Assembly (NCBI RefSeq): GCF_023015625.1
Contig: NZ_JALKAH010000004.1
Span: 372,001 to 436,000, forward strand
Source: Yoonia sp. F2084L
GTDB lineage: Bacteria > Pseudomonadota > Alphaproteobacteria > Rhodobacterales > Rhodobacteraceae
Reading direction: 5' to 3'
DNA: 64,000 nucleotides
Shown here: piece after piece, positions 42,569 to 50,374 of the stretch
How positions within the stretch are numbered: the first letter of the stretch is position 1
Layout: the number at the start of each line of letters is the position of its first letter
The notes under the pieces: generated by a model
Told to the model about the DNA's origin: nothing
The model's input: the letters and a program-made list of their open reading frames with translations, nothing else
Database searches by the model: none
Position numbers and translations under genes: made by a program

Positions 42569-43129
42569 CTAGTGCAGTTTTTCACCAACCGTCGCGATAG
42601 AATCGTCGATCAAAGCACCGGCAGATTTTGCGTCCATCTGCTTGGCGATCACGTCTTTGGCGGCACCAACAGCAACGGCAATGGCTTGATCGCGGACTTC
42701 TTTTACAGCCGACGCCTCAGCGCTTGCGATCTGGTCTTCAGCAGCAGCAAGGCGGCGCGTGATGGATTTGGCGATATCTTCCTTTGCAGCAGTTGCCGCA
42801 TTGGTTGCCTCTTCTTTGGCGGCGGCAACGATGCGCGCGGATTGCTCCTGCACTTCTTTTTGCTTTCGCTCGTAGCTGGCCAGCAACGACTGTGCTTCTT
42901 CGCGAAGCGCCTTGGCTTCATCTAACTCGGCTTTGATGCTGTTTGCGCGCTTGTCCAGCATGCCACCGACAAGGCCAGGGACCTTGAAGTACAACAGGAT
43001 GCCGATGAAGATTGCAAAGGCGATCGTGACAACGAAGTCGGTGTTCGCTAGCGAAAAGAACGGTTTGTCACCAGCGGCCAGCGCAGGGCTTGCCGCAATG
43101 GCGAAAAGGGATGTGAGCATTACACGCAT
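42569..43129 (-). CDS. atpF: ATP synthase F0 subunit b
   Basis: 186 aa. One N-terminal membrane segment after a short hydrophobic leader (FVVTIAFAIFIGILLYFKVP), then a long charged helix (DKRANSIKAELDEAKALREE ...) typical of the peripheral stalk. Four bases after the b' gene. Together with b' it forms the heterodimeric stalk found in photosynthetic and many alphaproteobacterial lineages. Confidence 0.95.
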   Translation of the reverse strand: MRVMLTSLFAIAASPALAAGDKPFFSLANTDFVVTIAFAIFIGILLYFKVPGLVGGMLDKRANSIKAELDEAKALREEAQSLLASYERKQKEVQEQSARIVAAAKEEATNAATAAKEDIAKSITRRLAAAEDQIASAEASAVKEVRDQAIAVAVGAAKDVIAKQMDAKSAGALIDDSIATVGEKLH

Positions 43130-43133
43130 GGTC

Positions 43134-43679
43134 TTATCCCTTCATCCGCGCGGTGACCGCAGCGGTAATCGTTTTTGCGTCAGCAGTGCCACCCATGGCC
43201 GCAACCAATTCCTTGGCTGTGTCCTTGGCGACTTGCGTGACGCTTTTGACTGCACCGGCGCGAATTTCGCCAATGGCTGCTTCGCTTTCGGCTGTTTTGG
43301 CGGCGATCTGCGCATCGGCTTTCTGAAGCTCGACATCCAGTTCCGCCTGAATTTCTGCTTTCGCCTCGGCCACGATCTTTTGGGCTTCCGCGCGGGCATC
43401 CAGAAGGGCTTGGTCATAGGCAGCTTCGGCTTCGGCTGCTTTGTTCTTGAGCTCTTCGGCTGCGGCAATATCATTTGTGATCGTGCCAGAGCGTTCGGCC
43501 AGAACCGCACCAATGCGGGGCAGCGCGATGCGGGACATCACAAAGTAGATAGCGATCAGCGTAACCAGCAACCAGAAAATCTGGTTCGGCATCCAATCTG
43601 CGCAAAGTTGCGGCATGCCAAGGGCGGAACCCCCTGCATCAACGCATACTCCTGCGGCGTCTGTTGTTTCTGTTGCCAT
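43134..43679 (-). CDS. atpX: ATP synthase F0 subunit b'
   Basis: 181 aa. Membrane segment [20 protein letters not shown] (about residues 31-50), then a coiled-coil-prone Ala/Glu/Lys helix. The first 28 residues ([18 protein letters not shown], with two Cys) form a short leader before the membrane anchor. Also named atpG or atpF2. Between atpE (80 bp gap) and atpF. Confidence 0.94.
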   Translation of the reverse strand: MATETTDAAGVCVDAGGSALGMPQLCADWMPNQIFWLLVTLIAIYFVMSRIALPRIGAVLAERSGTITNDIAAAEELKNKAAEAEAAYDQALLDARAEAQKIVAEAKAEIQAELDVELQKADAQIAAKTAESEAAIGEIRAGAVKSVTQVAKDTAKELVAAMGGTADAKTITAAVTARMKG

Positions 43680-43759
43680 GATGGCCCCCGAATACCTTGA
43701 ATGTTTACCCGGTGGTCGCGGTTACGCGACCACCAAGCCGTAAGGATATGGGTGTGCTA

Positions 43760-43990
43760 TTAGCCGCCGACCGCAAACATAAGCAGAAGTGCGACAAGGA
43801 ACGAAAAGATCCCCAAAGCTTCGGCAAATGCCAGACCGATAAACAATGTTGCTGTTTGACCAGCAGCAGCAGATGGGTTGCGCAATGCGCCAGCCAGGTA
43901 GTTGCCTGCGACTGTACCAACACCGATAGCGGCAGCGCCACAACCGATAGCTGCGAGACCTGCGCCGATGTGTGCGAGTTGACCTTCCAT
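43760..43990 (-). CDS. atpE: ATP synthase F0 subunit c
   Basis: 76 aa with two membrane helices: [20 protein letters not shown] (Gly-rich helix 1) and [20 protein letters not shown], which carries the ion-binding Glu. The absence of the extra Gln/Ser ligands suggests a proton-binding ring. SD GGAG upstream. Confidence 0.97.
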   Translation of the reverse strand: MEGQLAHIGAGLAAIGCGAAAIGVGTVAGNYLAGALRNPSAAAGQTATLFIGLAFAEALGIFSFLVALLLMFAVGG

Positions 43991-44020
43991 GAGTATTTCT
44001 CCTTACGATTGGAAGTTAAT

Positions 44021-44043
44021 TGTAGGGTGGGTGAAACCCACCG
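44021..44043. repeat. Short hairpin between atpB and atpE (GTAGGGTGGGT type)
   Basis: GGTGGGT (44026-44032) and ACCCACC (44036-44042) around a GAA loop, in the atpB-atpE gap. It resembles the widespread GTAGGGTGGGT...ACCCACC intergenic palindromes of proteobacteria and could tune relative expression of atpE in the message. Confidence 0.5.
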
Positions 44044-44046
44044 TCG

Positions 44047-44793
44047 TTAGTGTGCGGGGTGCAGCGCGTCTTTCAGGTAGACGCACGTCAGAATTGTGAA
44101 AACATAGGCCTGGATACCGCAAACCAGCACCTCAAGCCCGTAGATTGCGACGATGCCAAAGATCGCGACAGGGCTGACCAGTGTCAGGGCAGCAAAGCCC
44201 GCGAACACCTTCAGAACCGCGTGACCCGCCATGATGTTACCTGCCAAACGAATAGAGTGGCTGACAGGGCGCACGAAGTAAGAAATAACCTCGATCACCG
44301 CAATGATCGGGCGCAGAATTGCAGGCGCATCAGACATCCAGAACAGGCCGAGGAACGCTGGGCCATTCTTGACGAAACCAAGGATCGTGACCGCGAAGAA
44401 CACACCGAAACCAAGGATCGCTGTGACAGCGATCATCGAGGTTGGCGAATAGGACATCGGGATCAGCGCAAGGTAGTTCGAGAACAGGATGAACAGGAAC
44501 AGCGTCATAATGTATGGGAAATACCGCAGACCGTCTTTGCCACATACGTCCTCGACCATCTTGTAGATAAAGCCGTAGATCAGTTCACCGATGGATTGCA
44601 AACGTGTCGGGATCACAGCGCGGCCGCGGCTGCCCAAGACGAAAACGGCGACAATCGCTGCAAGTGCGATGACCATCCAAACCGTCAGGTTGGTAACTGT
44701 GTACCAATGTACGGGACCGTTCCCGAACAGCGGCTCAACGATAAACTGGTCAAGCGGATGGAATACCAGACCACCTTCTTTTTCTTCAGCCAC
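44047..44793 (-). CDS. atpB: ATP synthase F0 subunit a
   Basis: About 248 aa, multi-pass. [16 protein letters not shown] at the N-terminus and [20 protein letters not shown] with the essential Arg of the proton channel. The start is uncertain: GTG at 44793 (AAAAGG 9 bases upstream) fits best, GTG 44802 and ATG 44823 are in frame but overlap atpI further. It overlaps atpI by 8 bases. Confidence 0.94.
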   Translation of the reverse strand: MAEEKEGGLVFHPLDQFIVEPLFGNGPVHWYTVTNLTVWMVIALAAIVAVFVLGSRGRAVIPTRLQSIGELIYGFIYKMVEDVCGKDGLRYFPYIMTLFLFILFSNYLALIPMSYSPTSMIAVTAILGFGVFFAVTILGFVKNGPAFLGLFWMSDAPAILRPIIAVIEVISYFVRPVSHSIRLAGNIMAGHAVLKVFAGFAALTLVSPVAIFGIVAIYGLEVLVCGIQAYVFTILTCVYLKDALHPAH

Positions 44794-45118
44794 GTGCGTC
44801 ACCCTTTTCTTTCGCAGCTTCAAGCTGCTTACGTTGGACCTCTTTGGCGGATCGCATCATGGTCAAAACACCAGCCGCGAGGCCAAAAAATATGAACAGC
44901 ACCAGGAAAATCGGGGTTGTGCCCAAAAGGGTGTCGATCCCGTATCCGATGCCAAAACCAATCCCAAGACCGGCTACAAGCTCTATCACCATCCGCCAGG
45001 CAAGCTGTGCCTGAGAATAATGCTCTTCTGAATGGTGCTTTACCTCGTCCGGCTCTTTGAGCGCCGCGATTTTCGCTTCAAGTGCCTTGAGGCGGTCAGC
45101 GTCATGCGGATCAGACAT
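44786..45118 (-). CDS. atpI: ATP synthase protein I
   Basis: 110 aa. A charged N-terminus ([20 protein letters not shown]) followed by two membrane helices ([20 protein letters not shown] and [20 protein letters not shown]) as in AtpI, which helps assemble the c-ring. Start MSDPHD at 45118; the longer frame lies in the promoter region. First gene of the F0 operon. Confidence 0.92.
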   Translation of the reverse strand: MSDPHDADRLKALEAKIAALKEPDEVKHHSEEHYSQAQLAWRMVIELVAGLGIGFGIGYGIDTLLGTTPIFLVLFIFFGLAAGVLTMMRSAKEVQRKQLEAAKEKGDARG

Positions 45119-45147
45119 CGGTTTGCACCCTTCACAAGGTTGGGCTT

Positions 45148-45176
45148 GGTCTATGATCTGCCCCATTTAGAGTCAA
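45148..45176 (-). promoter_or_regulatory. Probable promoter of the atp F0 operon
   Basis: On the minus strand, TTGACT (45171-45176) and TAGACC (45148-45153) are 17 bases apart, about 30 bases before the atpI ATG. The -35 is good and the -10 weak. Confidence 0.5.
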
Positions 45177-45294
45177 GCGCGCGTAGTGATCATATTATAC
45201 CTATATTATCAAAGACTTACCGCTATGATGACCGGCGGAACCTATGGCGAATGACGCACAAGACGGGCAAAGAGATGTTCAACCAAATGGTTGA

Positions 45295-46182
45295 CTAACG
45301 ATTGACTGATCGCAGCCCGGCACTCTGGTCAAGTATCCATTCCCGAAACAGGCGCACCGCGCTGCGTCGCATCACACCCTCTGCAGAAACAAGATGGTAG
45401 CTTCCCATGCGAAAGCCGATATCCGAGCATTGGATCAGCCTGCCCGAAGCCGCATCAACTTCAGCGATCTCACTTGAGATCAGCAAGACGCCGTGACCCG
45501 CCAATGCCGTTTCATAGGCCAACCGCGCACGCATCCGCCAATCCGACGGCGCACCTGCAGGTGGCGCGCACCCAGCCAACCCAGCCCACTTGCGCCATGT
45601 ATCTGCGTGCCGATCGCGCAACAGTGGCAGAGACAAAATCTTCTCTGGCGGCATCAATCTCGATACGACACTTGGCGCAGCAAAAGGATAAAGCGGCGCA
45701 TTGCTCAAGAGCGGCGCATCTTGACCCTCGGGACCTGCGTGAAAAAACCGCAAGGCCAGATCAGCTTCATAGCGGCCCAAATCCGCAATCGCGCTATTGG
45801 CCTGCAAGCGGAGTTCGATATCCGGGTAGCGTCGATAGAAATCACCCAACCGCGGGATCAGCCACTTCATTGCAAAGAGAGGCTCTGCATCCACCGTCAC
45901 CTGCCCAGTGGGTCTTTGATCGAAAACCTCTGACGCTTCAGCGATCCGATCAAACGACGGGCTAAGAGCGGCAAGATAGCGTGCACCAGCTTGCGTGAGC
46001 GCGACACCGCGTGGCAAATCACGAAAAAGCTGTGCGCCAAGCCTGTCTTCTAACCCGCGCACATGACGGCTGATGGCGGAATGGCTGACACCCAACTCTT
46101 CGGCAGCACCAGAAAAGCTTTGATGGCGGCCTGCGGCCTCAAAGGCGCGCAAGGCATTCAGGGGTGGTAAGGCTCGCGGCAT
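45295..46182 (-). CDS. LysR family regulator (GcvA-like)
   Basis: 295 aa. The HTH is LRAFEAAGRHQSFSGAAEEL followed by VSHSAISRHVRGLE, typical of the GcvA branch. The effector domain includes PRGVALTQAGARYLAALSPS and MKWLIPRLGDFYRRYPDIEL. Start MPRALPPLNA at 46182. Divergent from a small DUF1127-like gene, with an inverted repeat between them. Confidence 0.92.
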   Translation of the reverse strand: MPRALPPLNALRAFEAAGRHQSFSGAAEELGVSHSAISRHVRGLEDRLGAQLFRDLPRGVALTQAGARYLAALSPSFDRIAEASEVFDQRPTGQVTVDAEPLFAMKWLIPRLGDFYRRYPDIELRLQANSAIADLGRYEADLALRFFHAGPEGQDAPLLSNAPLYPFAAPSVVSRLMPPEKILSLPLLRDRHADTWRKWAGLAGCAPPAGAPSDWRMRARLAYETALAGHGVLLISSEIAEVDAASGRLIQCSDIGFRMGSYHLVSAEGVMRRSAVRLFREWILDQSAGLRSVNR

Positions 46183-46207
46183 ATCAAAAGCGTGCCTTTT
46201 TCGCACA

Positions 46208-46234
46208 TATCATGTCAAGGAATTGACTTTGATA
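46208..46234. promoter_or_regulatory. Inverted repeat between LysR and the small gene
   Basis: TATCATGTCA and TGACTTTGATA are inverted arms with one extra base on the right, separated by 6 bases, in the 110-bp divergent gap. A candidate LysR site. Confidence 0.4.
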
Positions 46235-46292
46235 TCGCGCGATCATTGTCGCAGTCTTTATCTGGAAACATCAGGCCATGTCAGGAAAGCCC

Positions 46293-46478
46293 ATGAAAAT
46301 AATGACTGCTGCGGCAGGCATATGGTCACGCCTTGCCAAATGGATAAAGCCGGACCCGACAAAACTGCCCAAATCAATCAGTGATCGTATGGCACAGGAT
46401 ATCGGCATGACAAAAGCCGAACTAGAGCGTCATCGCTTTACCTGGCCCTCTGAATCCAAAGACCGGCCATTGTTATGA
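46293..46478 (+). CDS. Small basic protein, DUF1127-like
   Basis: 61 aa starting MKIMTAAAGIWSRLAKWIKP. The ATG at 46293 has AGGAAAG 3-6 bases upstream; the ATG at 46278 is in frame but without a site. The C-terminal LPKSISDRMAQDIGMTKAEL followed by ERHRFTWPS resembles the YjiS/DUF1127 pattern of small regulatory proteins in which a DIG(L/M) motif is conserved. Divergent from a LysR gene, so probably its target. Confidence 0.7.
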   Translation: MKIMTAAAGIWSRLAKWIKPDPTKLPKSISDRMAQDIGMTKAELERHRFTWPSESKDRPLL

Positions 46479-46520
46479 AACACTGGTATGACAGGCCGTT
46501 GATTGCTAGGACTTGGCCGC

Positions 46521-46844
46521 ATGACGCAACCACTCGACACCATCTTTGCGGCGCTCGCCGATCCGACCCGCCGCGCGATCCTGGCCATGCTGCTAGAGGA
46601 TGATATGGCTGTCACGGATGTGGCCGAACCATTTGAGATGTCGCTGGCCGCTATTTCGAAACACCTTGTGGTACTGACCACCGCCGGGCTCATCAGCCAG
46701 GAAAAGCGCGGACGGGTGAAGTGGTGCAAGCTTGAGCCGGACGCGATGCGCGAAGCATCTGTCTGGATGCAGGCCTTTGGGCAGATGGAAGCGATAGATC
46801 TGGACGCGTTTGAGAGTTTTCTGGCACAGGAGCTGAACACGTAA
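46521..46844 (+). CDS. ArsR family transcriptional regulator
   Basis: 107 aa. Winged helix TIFAALADPTRRAILAMLLE, MSLAAISKHLVVLTTAGLIS, KRGRVKWCKLEPDAM. No Cys pair in the recognition region, so it is not a classical metal sensor. It belongs to the type often found beside SRPBCC genes, but none is adjacent. The stop codon TAA lies inside a 30-bp perfect palindrome. Confidence 0.9.
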   Translation: MTQPLDTIFAALADPTRRAILAMLLEDDMAVTDVAEPFEMSLAAISKHLVVLTTAGLISQEKRGRVKWCKLEPDAMREASVWMQAFGQMEAIDLDAFESFLAQELNT

Positions 46845-46868
46845 GGTGGATCATGATCCACCTTACGT
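46839..46868. repeat. 30-bp perfect palindrome at two convergent stops
   Basis: Perfect arms of 15 bases (left arm ACGTAAGGTGGATCA). It contains the TAA stop of the ArsR gene and reaches the stop of the convergent EamA gene. Its central 26 bases equal the palindrome at 53388-53413. Probably works as a bidirectional transcript end. Confidence 0.85.
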
Positions 46869-47746
46869 CACTCCTCGCGCAGCAAAAGAACCAACGCGGT
46901 CACAGTCAGCATCACCCCTGCCAGAACCAACCCCGGCGGCGGTGTGCCACCCAAGGCCAGCTCCCACACAATCACCCAGGTCGGCACCAGATAGGTATAG
47001 GCCATAACCTTTGAACTGGGCAGGCGCAGCGTTGCGAACTGCAATAGCACGAAGGTCGCCGCGCTAGCGAAGATGGCCGTGTAAAGGATCGTGACCCAGA
47101 CAATCCCCGGCAAACCCTGCCAATCCGTTGTCTGCAAGTCGCGCCAGCCCCAGACTGTCAGGATAACTGATCCCGCCAGCAACACCCCAAAGGAAAACAC
47201 CACCGCCGTTTCGCCACGGTTCAGCTTGCGCACCAGTGGCGTATAGATCGCATGGGCCATGCAGCCCCAGAAATAGATGAATTCACCGCGTCCGACCGCA
47301 AACTGCAGGATCGCCGCGACATCTGCGCGGAAGATCACCCAGATCGCCCCCGACGCCCCGATCAGCAAGGCCAGCGCCATGCACGGTGTCAGCACCTGCC
47401 GTAGCAAAAGCCAGCCAAACCCTGCCGTCAGAATGGGGGTCAGGGTAAAGACCGCAGCGGCGCTGACCGGCGGCGCGGTCTTGAGCCCCTCGAACATCAG
47501 CACGAAGTAGGTCGTAAAGAACACCGCTAGCACGACATAGCGCCAAGGGGCCACCCACGCCGCCCGTGACACGCCCGAGGTCGCCAATGCCGCCGCCCCG
47601 ATGATCGCCGTGGCGATCCAGAACCGCACCGCGTTGAGCGCGCTTGGTGAAATCTCATTCGCCGCCAATGATCCCAATGCAAACGATCCCGCAACCAGCA
47701 TCGAGAACAACAGCATCGCCAGATGCCCGGCACGTGGCCCCGTCAT
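46868..47746 (-). CDS. EamA/DMT family transporter
   Basis: 292 aa with about ten hydrophobic helices in two EamA halves (LAMLLFSMLVAGSFALGSLA, AAAVFTLTPILTAGFGWLLL; later VVFSFGVLLAGSVILTVWGW and PTWVIVWELALGG). Metabolite exporters of this family carry amino acids or other small molecules. Start MTGPRAGHLA at 47746, sharing one base with the LysR stop, so the two are coupled. Confidence 0.9.
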   Translation of the reverse strand: MTGPRAGHLAMLLFSMLVAGSFALGSLAANEISPSALNAVRFWIATAIIGAAALATSGVSRAAWVAPWRYVVLAVFFTTYFVLMFEGLKTAPPVSAAAVFTLTPILTAGFGWLLLRQVLTPCMALALLIGASGAIWVIFRADVAAILQFAVGRGEFIYFWGCMAHAIYTPLVRKLNRGETAVVFSFGVLLAGSVILTVWGWRDLQTTDWQGLPGIVWVTILYTAIFASAATFVLLQFATLRLPSSKVMAYTYLVPTWVIVWELALGGTPPPGLVLAGVMLTVTALVLLLREE

Positions 47747-48624
47747 CAGCACTCGAGCGACTTGATACGGTCTTTCAGGAAACGCAGGAAGGATTGCACC
47801 TTGGTTGTGCGATGCAGATCCACATGGGTCACGATCCACAAGGGCGCTGACCATTCATCATGACGCGGGATCACTTCGGTCAGCTCAGGATGGTTTTTCA
47901 GCTCTTGCGCCAGCACAAAGCCGATCCCAGCCCCGGCCACAATGGCGTCCTGCATGTTGCGGTTTTCTGTCGCGCGATAGGTGAACCTGTCATCCGACAC
48001 CATCTCGCGCAGCCAACGGGTGAAGGGCGCGCGCGATTTTTCATTGTCATGGGTTACAAAGTAATGGTTCTTGAGGTCGGCCTCATCCTTGGGCATCCCA
48101 TGCCGCGCCACATATGTATCAGAGGCCACCAAGGCCATTTGTTGTTGCAAGAACGGCTGCACGACATTGTCCGGCTCTTCCGGCATCGTACCTGCACGGA
48201 TCGCCACATGCGCTTCACCATACTCCAACCGAAACACCCGGTCGCCAGTCCGGTAACGCACGCGCACCTCGGGGTGTTCGGCCTGAAAATCCACCAGGAT
48301 TGGGGTCAACATGCGCGACGCCATGCCCAGCGATGTCACCACCAGATCGCCCGACACACCTTCGCCCTGCCCTTTGATCCGGCCCGCCAATTGTGTGAAC
48401 TGATCATCAGTCGCTTGCGCCACCTGCAACAGATCCTGCCCCGCCTCTGTCGCTGTGTAGCCCCGCGCGTGCCGCTGAAACAGTTTCACACCCAAACGCT
48501 GTTCCAATGCATCAATGTGGCGGATGACGGTCGCATGGTGGACGCCCAACTCTTCCGCTGCACCGCTTACCGTTCCTTTGCGGGCAACCTGAAAGGCAGT
48601 TCTGATTTCGTCCCAGTTATCCAT
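47746..48624 (-). CDS. LysR family transcriptional regulator
   Basis: 292 aa. HTH: FQVARKGTVSGAAEELGVHH, ATVIRHIDALEQRLGVKLFQ. The HHATVIRHI variation in the recognition helix is typical of one LysR clade. Start MDNWDEIRTA at 48624; the TTG two codons before is less likely. Divergent from azoreductase and coupled to the EamA transporter, either of which may be its target. Confidence 0.92.
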   Translation of the reverse strand: MDNWDEIRTAFQVARKGTVSGAAEELGVHHATVIRHIDALEQRLGVKLFQRHARGYTATEAGQDLLQVAQATDDQFTQLAGRIKGQGEGVSGDLVVTSLGMASRMLTPILVDFQAEHPEVRVRYRTGDRVFRLEYGEAHVAIRAGTMPEEPDNVVQPFLQQQMALVASDTYVARHGMPKDEADLKNHYFVTHDNEKSRAPFTRWLREMVSDDRFTYRATENRNMQDAIVAGAGIGFVLAQELKNHPELTEVIPRHDEWSAPLWIVTHVDLHRTTKVQSFLRFLKDRIKSLEC

Positions 48625-48640
48625 TGGCAATCCTGTGCGC

Positions 48641-48682
48641 TGGCAAACATATCATGTGGAAATTCGGCTATATCGTTCGCCA
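48641..48682. promoter_or_regulatory. Weak inverted repeat in the LysR-azoR gap
   Basis: TGGCAAAC (48641-48648) and GTTCGCCA (48675-48682) match as inverted arms at 7 of 8 positions, 26 bases apart, between the divergent genes. A tentative operator; spacing is wider than a classical LysR box. Confidence 0.25.
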
Positions 48683-48729
48683 ATGCAAGAGGTTACTTGC
48701 TGACCAAGGCGACATTCAGGAGACTTCGC

Positions 48730-49269
48730 ATGACAACTGTTCTACACATCAATGCCTCAGGCACCGTTGACGGATCCATCAGCCGTGCTGCGACCGCGCA
48801 ACTGCTGCAGGAACTGGCACCGACCAGCGTCATCACCCGCGATCTGGCGGAAACGCCACTGCCGTTGATTGACGCGACATGGATCACCACCCGCCTGATC
48901 CCCGAGGCCGACCAAACCGACGCCGACCGCGCCGTGCTGGCCCTGTCCAACGACCTGATCGCCGAATTGCAGGCCGCAGACGTCGTTCTGATCGGGATGC
49001 CCATGTATAATTTCGGGATGCCTGCCGCGCTGAAAGCCTGGATCGACTTAATCGCGCGGCCGAAGGTGACTTTTGCCTATAGCGAAAACGGCCCCGTTGG
49101 CCTGTTGGAGGGCAAGCGCGCCATCGTGGCCGTGGCATCAGGCGGTGTGGCCGTTGGCGCGCCTGCGGATTTTGCAACGCCGCATCTGCAACAGGTCCTG
49201 AGGTTTATTGGCATTGATGACATTACCGTGCACACGGCCAAAGACGTTATCGCCGAAAAGGCAGCCTGA
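48730..49269 (+). CDS. FMN-dependent NADH-azoreductase family (flavodoxin-like NAD(P)H oxidoreductase)
   Basis: 179 aa. The flavodoxin-like fold starts TTVLHINASGTVDGSISRAA, with FMN-binding IGMPMYNFGMPAALKAWIDL and VAVASGGVAVGAPADF. This is the AzoR/AcpD family of NADH:quinone or azo reductases. AGGAG lies 7 bases before the ATG, so the very long open frame from 47860 is not the gene. Divergent from LysR. A hairpin follows the stop. Confidence 0.93.
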   Translation: MTTVLHINASGTVDGSISRAATAQLLQELAPTSVITRDLAETPLPLIDATWITTRLIPEADQTDADRAVLALSNDLIAELQAADVVLIGMPMYNFGMPAALKAWIDLIARPKVTFAYSENGPVGLLEGKRAIVAVASGGVAVGAPADFATPHLQQVLRFIGIDDITVHTAKDVIAEKAA

Positions 49270-49280
49270 GGCTGGACAAT

Positions 49281-49308
49281 ATGCCCAGCGCGCTAAGTCG
49301 CTGGGCAT
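49281..49308 (+). promoter_or_regulatory. Hairpin over the DoxX start codon
   Basis: Perfect 10-bp arms ATGCCCAGCG (49281-49290) and CGCTGGGCAT (49299-49308) around an 8-base loop. The right arm takes in the first two bases of the DoxX ATG (49307). It can act as terminator of azoR or as a translation block. Confidence 0.5.
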
Positions 49309-49666
49309 GACCAAGACATCCCCCTTCATCACCGCCCTGCGCGCGGCCCTCACACTGGCTTTCCTCTACTTTGGCCTGCGCAAACTGGGCAGTTTCAGCA
49401 CCGATGTCGCTATTTATGAGGCCATAGGCTTTAGCCAGTTCCCCCGCTACATCACCGGATCCATCGAAGTGATCGGCGCAGGCCTGTTGTGGCTGAAGGG
49501 CTGGGAAGGCATCGGCGCACTGCTTTTGTTGCTGACGATGTTTGTCGGTCTCAGCGCCCTGCTGATCTGGGTCGGCCCGCCCTATTGGCACATGCTGCTT
49601 CTGATCCTTGGCACGGGCACAGTCACATGGGCATACCGCGATCAGATCGGGCGCTTGATTGCATAA
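49307..49666 (+). CDS. DoxX-like small membrane protein
   Basis: 119 aa with four hydrophobic segments (FITALRAALTLAFLYFGLRK, YITGSIEVIGAGLLWLKG, IGALLLLLTMFVGLSALL, WHMLLLILGTGTVTWAY). This layout and the GLRKLGSF head are DoxX-like. Quinone or redox roles are proposed for the family. It follows azoR by 37 bases and starts within a hairpin. Confidence 0.82.
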   Translation: MTKTSPFITALRAALTLAFLYFGLRKLGSFSTDVAIYEAIGFSQFPRYITGSIEVIGAGLLWLKGWEGIGALLLLLTMFVGLSALLIWVGPPYWHMLLLILGTGTVTWAYRDQIGRLIA

Positions 49667-49690
49667 CGCTAGCCGCGCTATGTCAGCGGC

Positions 49691-50191
49691 ATGAAGATTG
49701 TCGAAAATACCCCTGACAGGCTGGTGCTGAAATCAATACCCTGGATCGTCGCCATCATGCTGAGCGGTATGTTGTTGGCAGTCATCGCCTTCGGGCTGTC
49801 CGCCCTCTTTTCCGGCAACATGACTGATGCCTTTTGGGGGTTGCTGGCGATCCCCTTGTTTCTGTCGATCTTCCTTGTTGTCTTTGTGCGGCGCGACGAC
49901 CTGATCCTTGACCGCAGAAGCAACCTGCTGGAACTGCGCCACTCCACCTTTCGTGGACGCACGCGGGTTCAACACAAGCTGGAACATCTTGACCGGGCGA
50001 TGGTGCAAAGCAGCCAGAGCGATAGCGGCGGCAAAACCTACCGGATCGCATTGGTGCTGAACGGCGGCATGGACGCAGGCACGCACCCCGTGACGCAGGT
50101 TTACGCCAGCGGCAATGGGGCGAAACGCGGGGCAGATGCGATCAACGCTTGGCTTGCCCAAGATGTTGACTCGCAGCCCCGGCAGGCGTAA
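49691..50191 (+). CDS. Membrane protein, unknown
   Basis: 166 aa. Two membrane segments (PWIVAIMLSGMLLAVIAFGL and FWGLLAIPLFLSIFLVVFV), then a soluble domain of about 100 residues (DDLILDRRSNLLELRHSTFR, KTYRIALVLNGGMDAGTHPV) with a PH-like or beta-rich look. No family recognised. 24 bases after the DoxX-like gene, probably the same message. Confidence 0.8.
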   Translation: MKIVENTPDRLVLKSIPWIVAIMLSGMLLAVIAFGLSALFSGNMTDAFWGLLAIPLFLSIFLVVFVRRDDLILDRRSNLLELRHSTFRGRTRVQHKLEHLDRAMVQSSQSDSGGKTYRIALVLNGGMDAGTHPVTQVYASGNGAKRGADAINAWLAQDVDSQPRQA

Positions 50192-50374
50192 ACGCCCCCC
50201 AACACCCGGATAGCGCCAGCTTTCCGGTCCCCGATATCAGGGGATCGCCCTCCGTCAGCGCGTCGCGCCCACGGGGGCGCGCTGCTTTGGGGATTGCCCA
50301 CGGGGGCGCTACTGCTTTATGCCATGCGTTCTTATATACGCAGGGCAACGATAACGAGACGAGGGCCTTGGCCG
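50192..50374 (+). other. ffh upstream region with imperfect 22-nt tandem copy
   Basis: The 183-bp gap holds a short hairpin TCCCC-GATATCA-GGGGA (50228-50244), likely the 3' end of the upstream gene. It also holds two near-copies of a GC-rich stretch beginning GCCCACGGGGGCGC and ending CTGCTTT (50267-50288 and 50296-50318). I see no convincing -35/-10 pair. Confidence 0.5.

Noticed and set aside
47860-48729. Plus-strand extension of the azoreductase frame over 290 codons
   Set aside because: It is antisense to a complete LysR gene; the ATG at 48730 has AGGAG and begins the flavodoxin-like fold.
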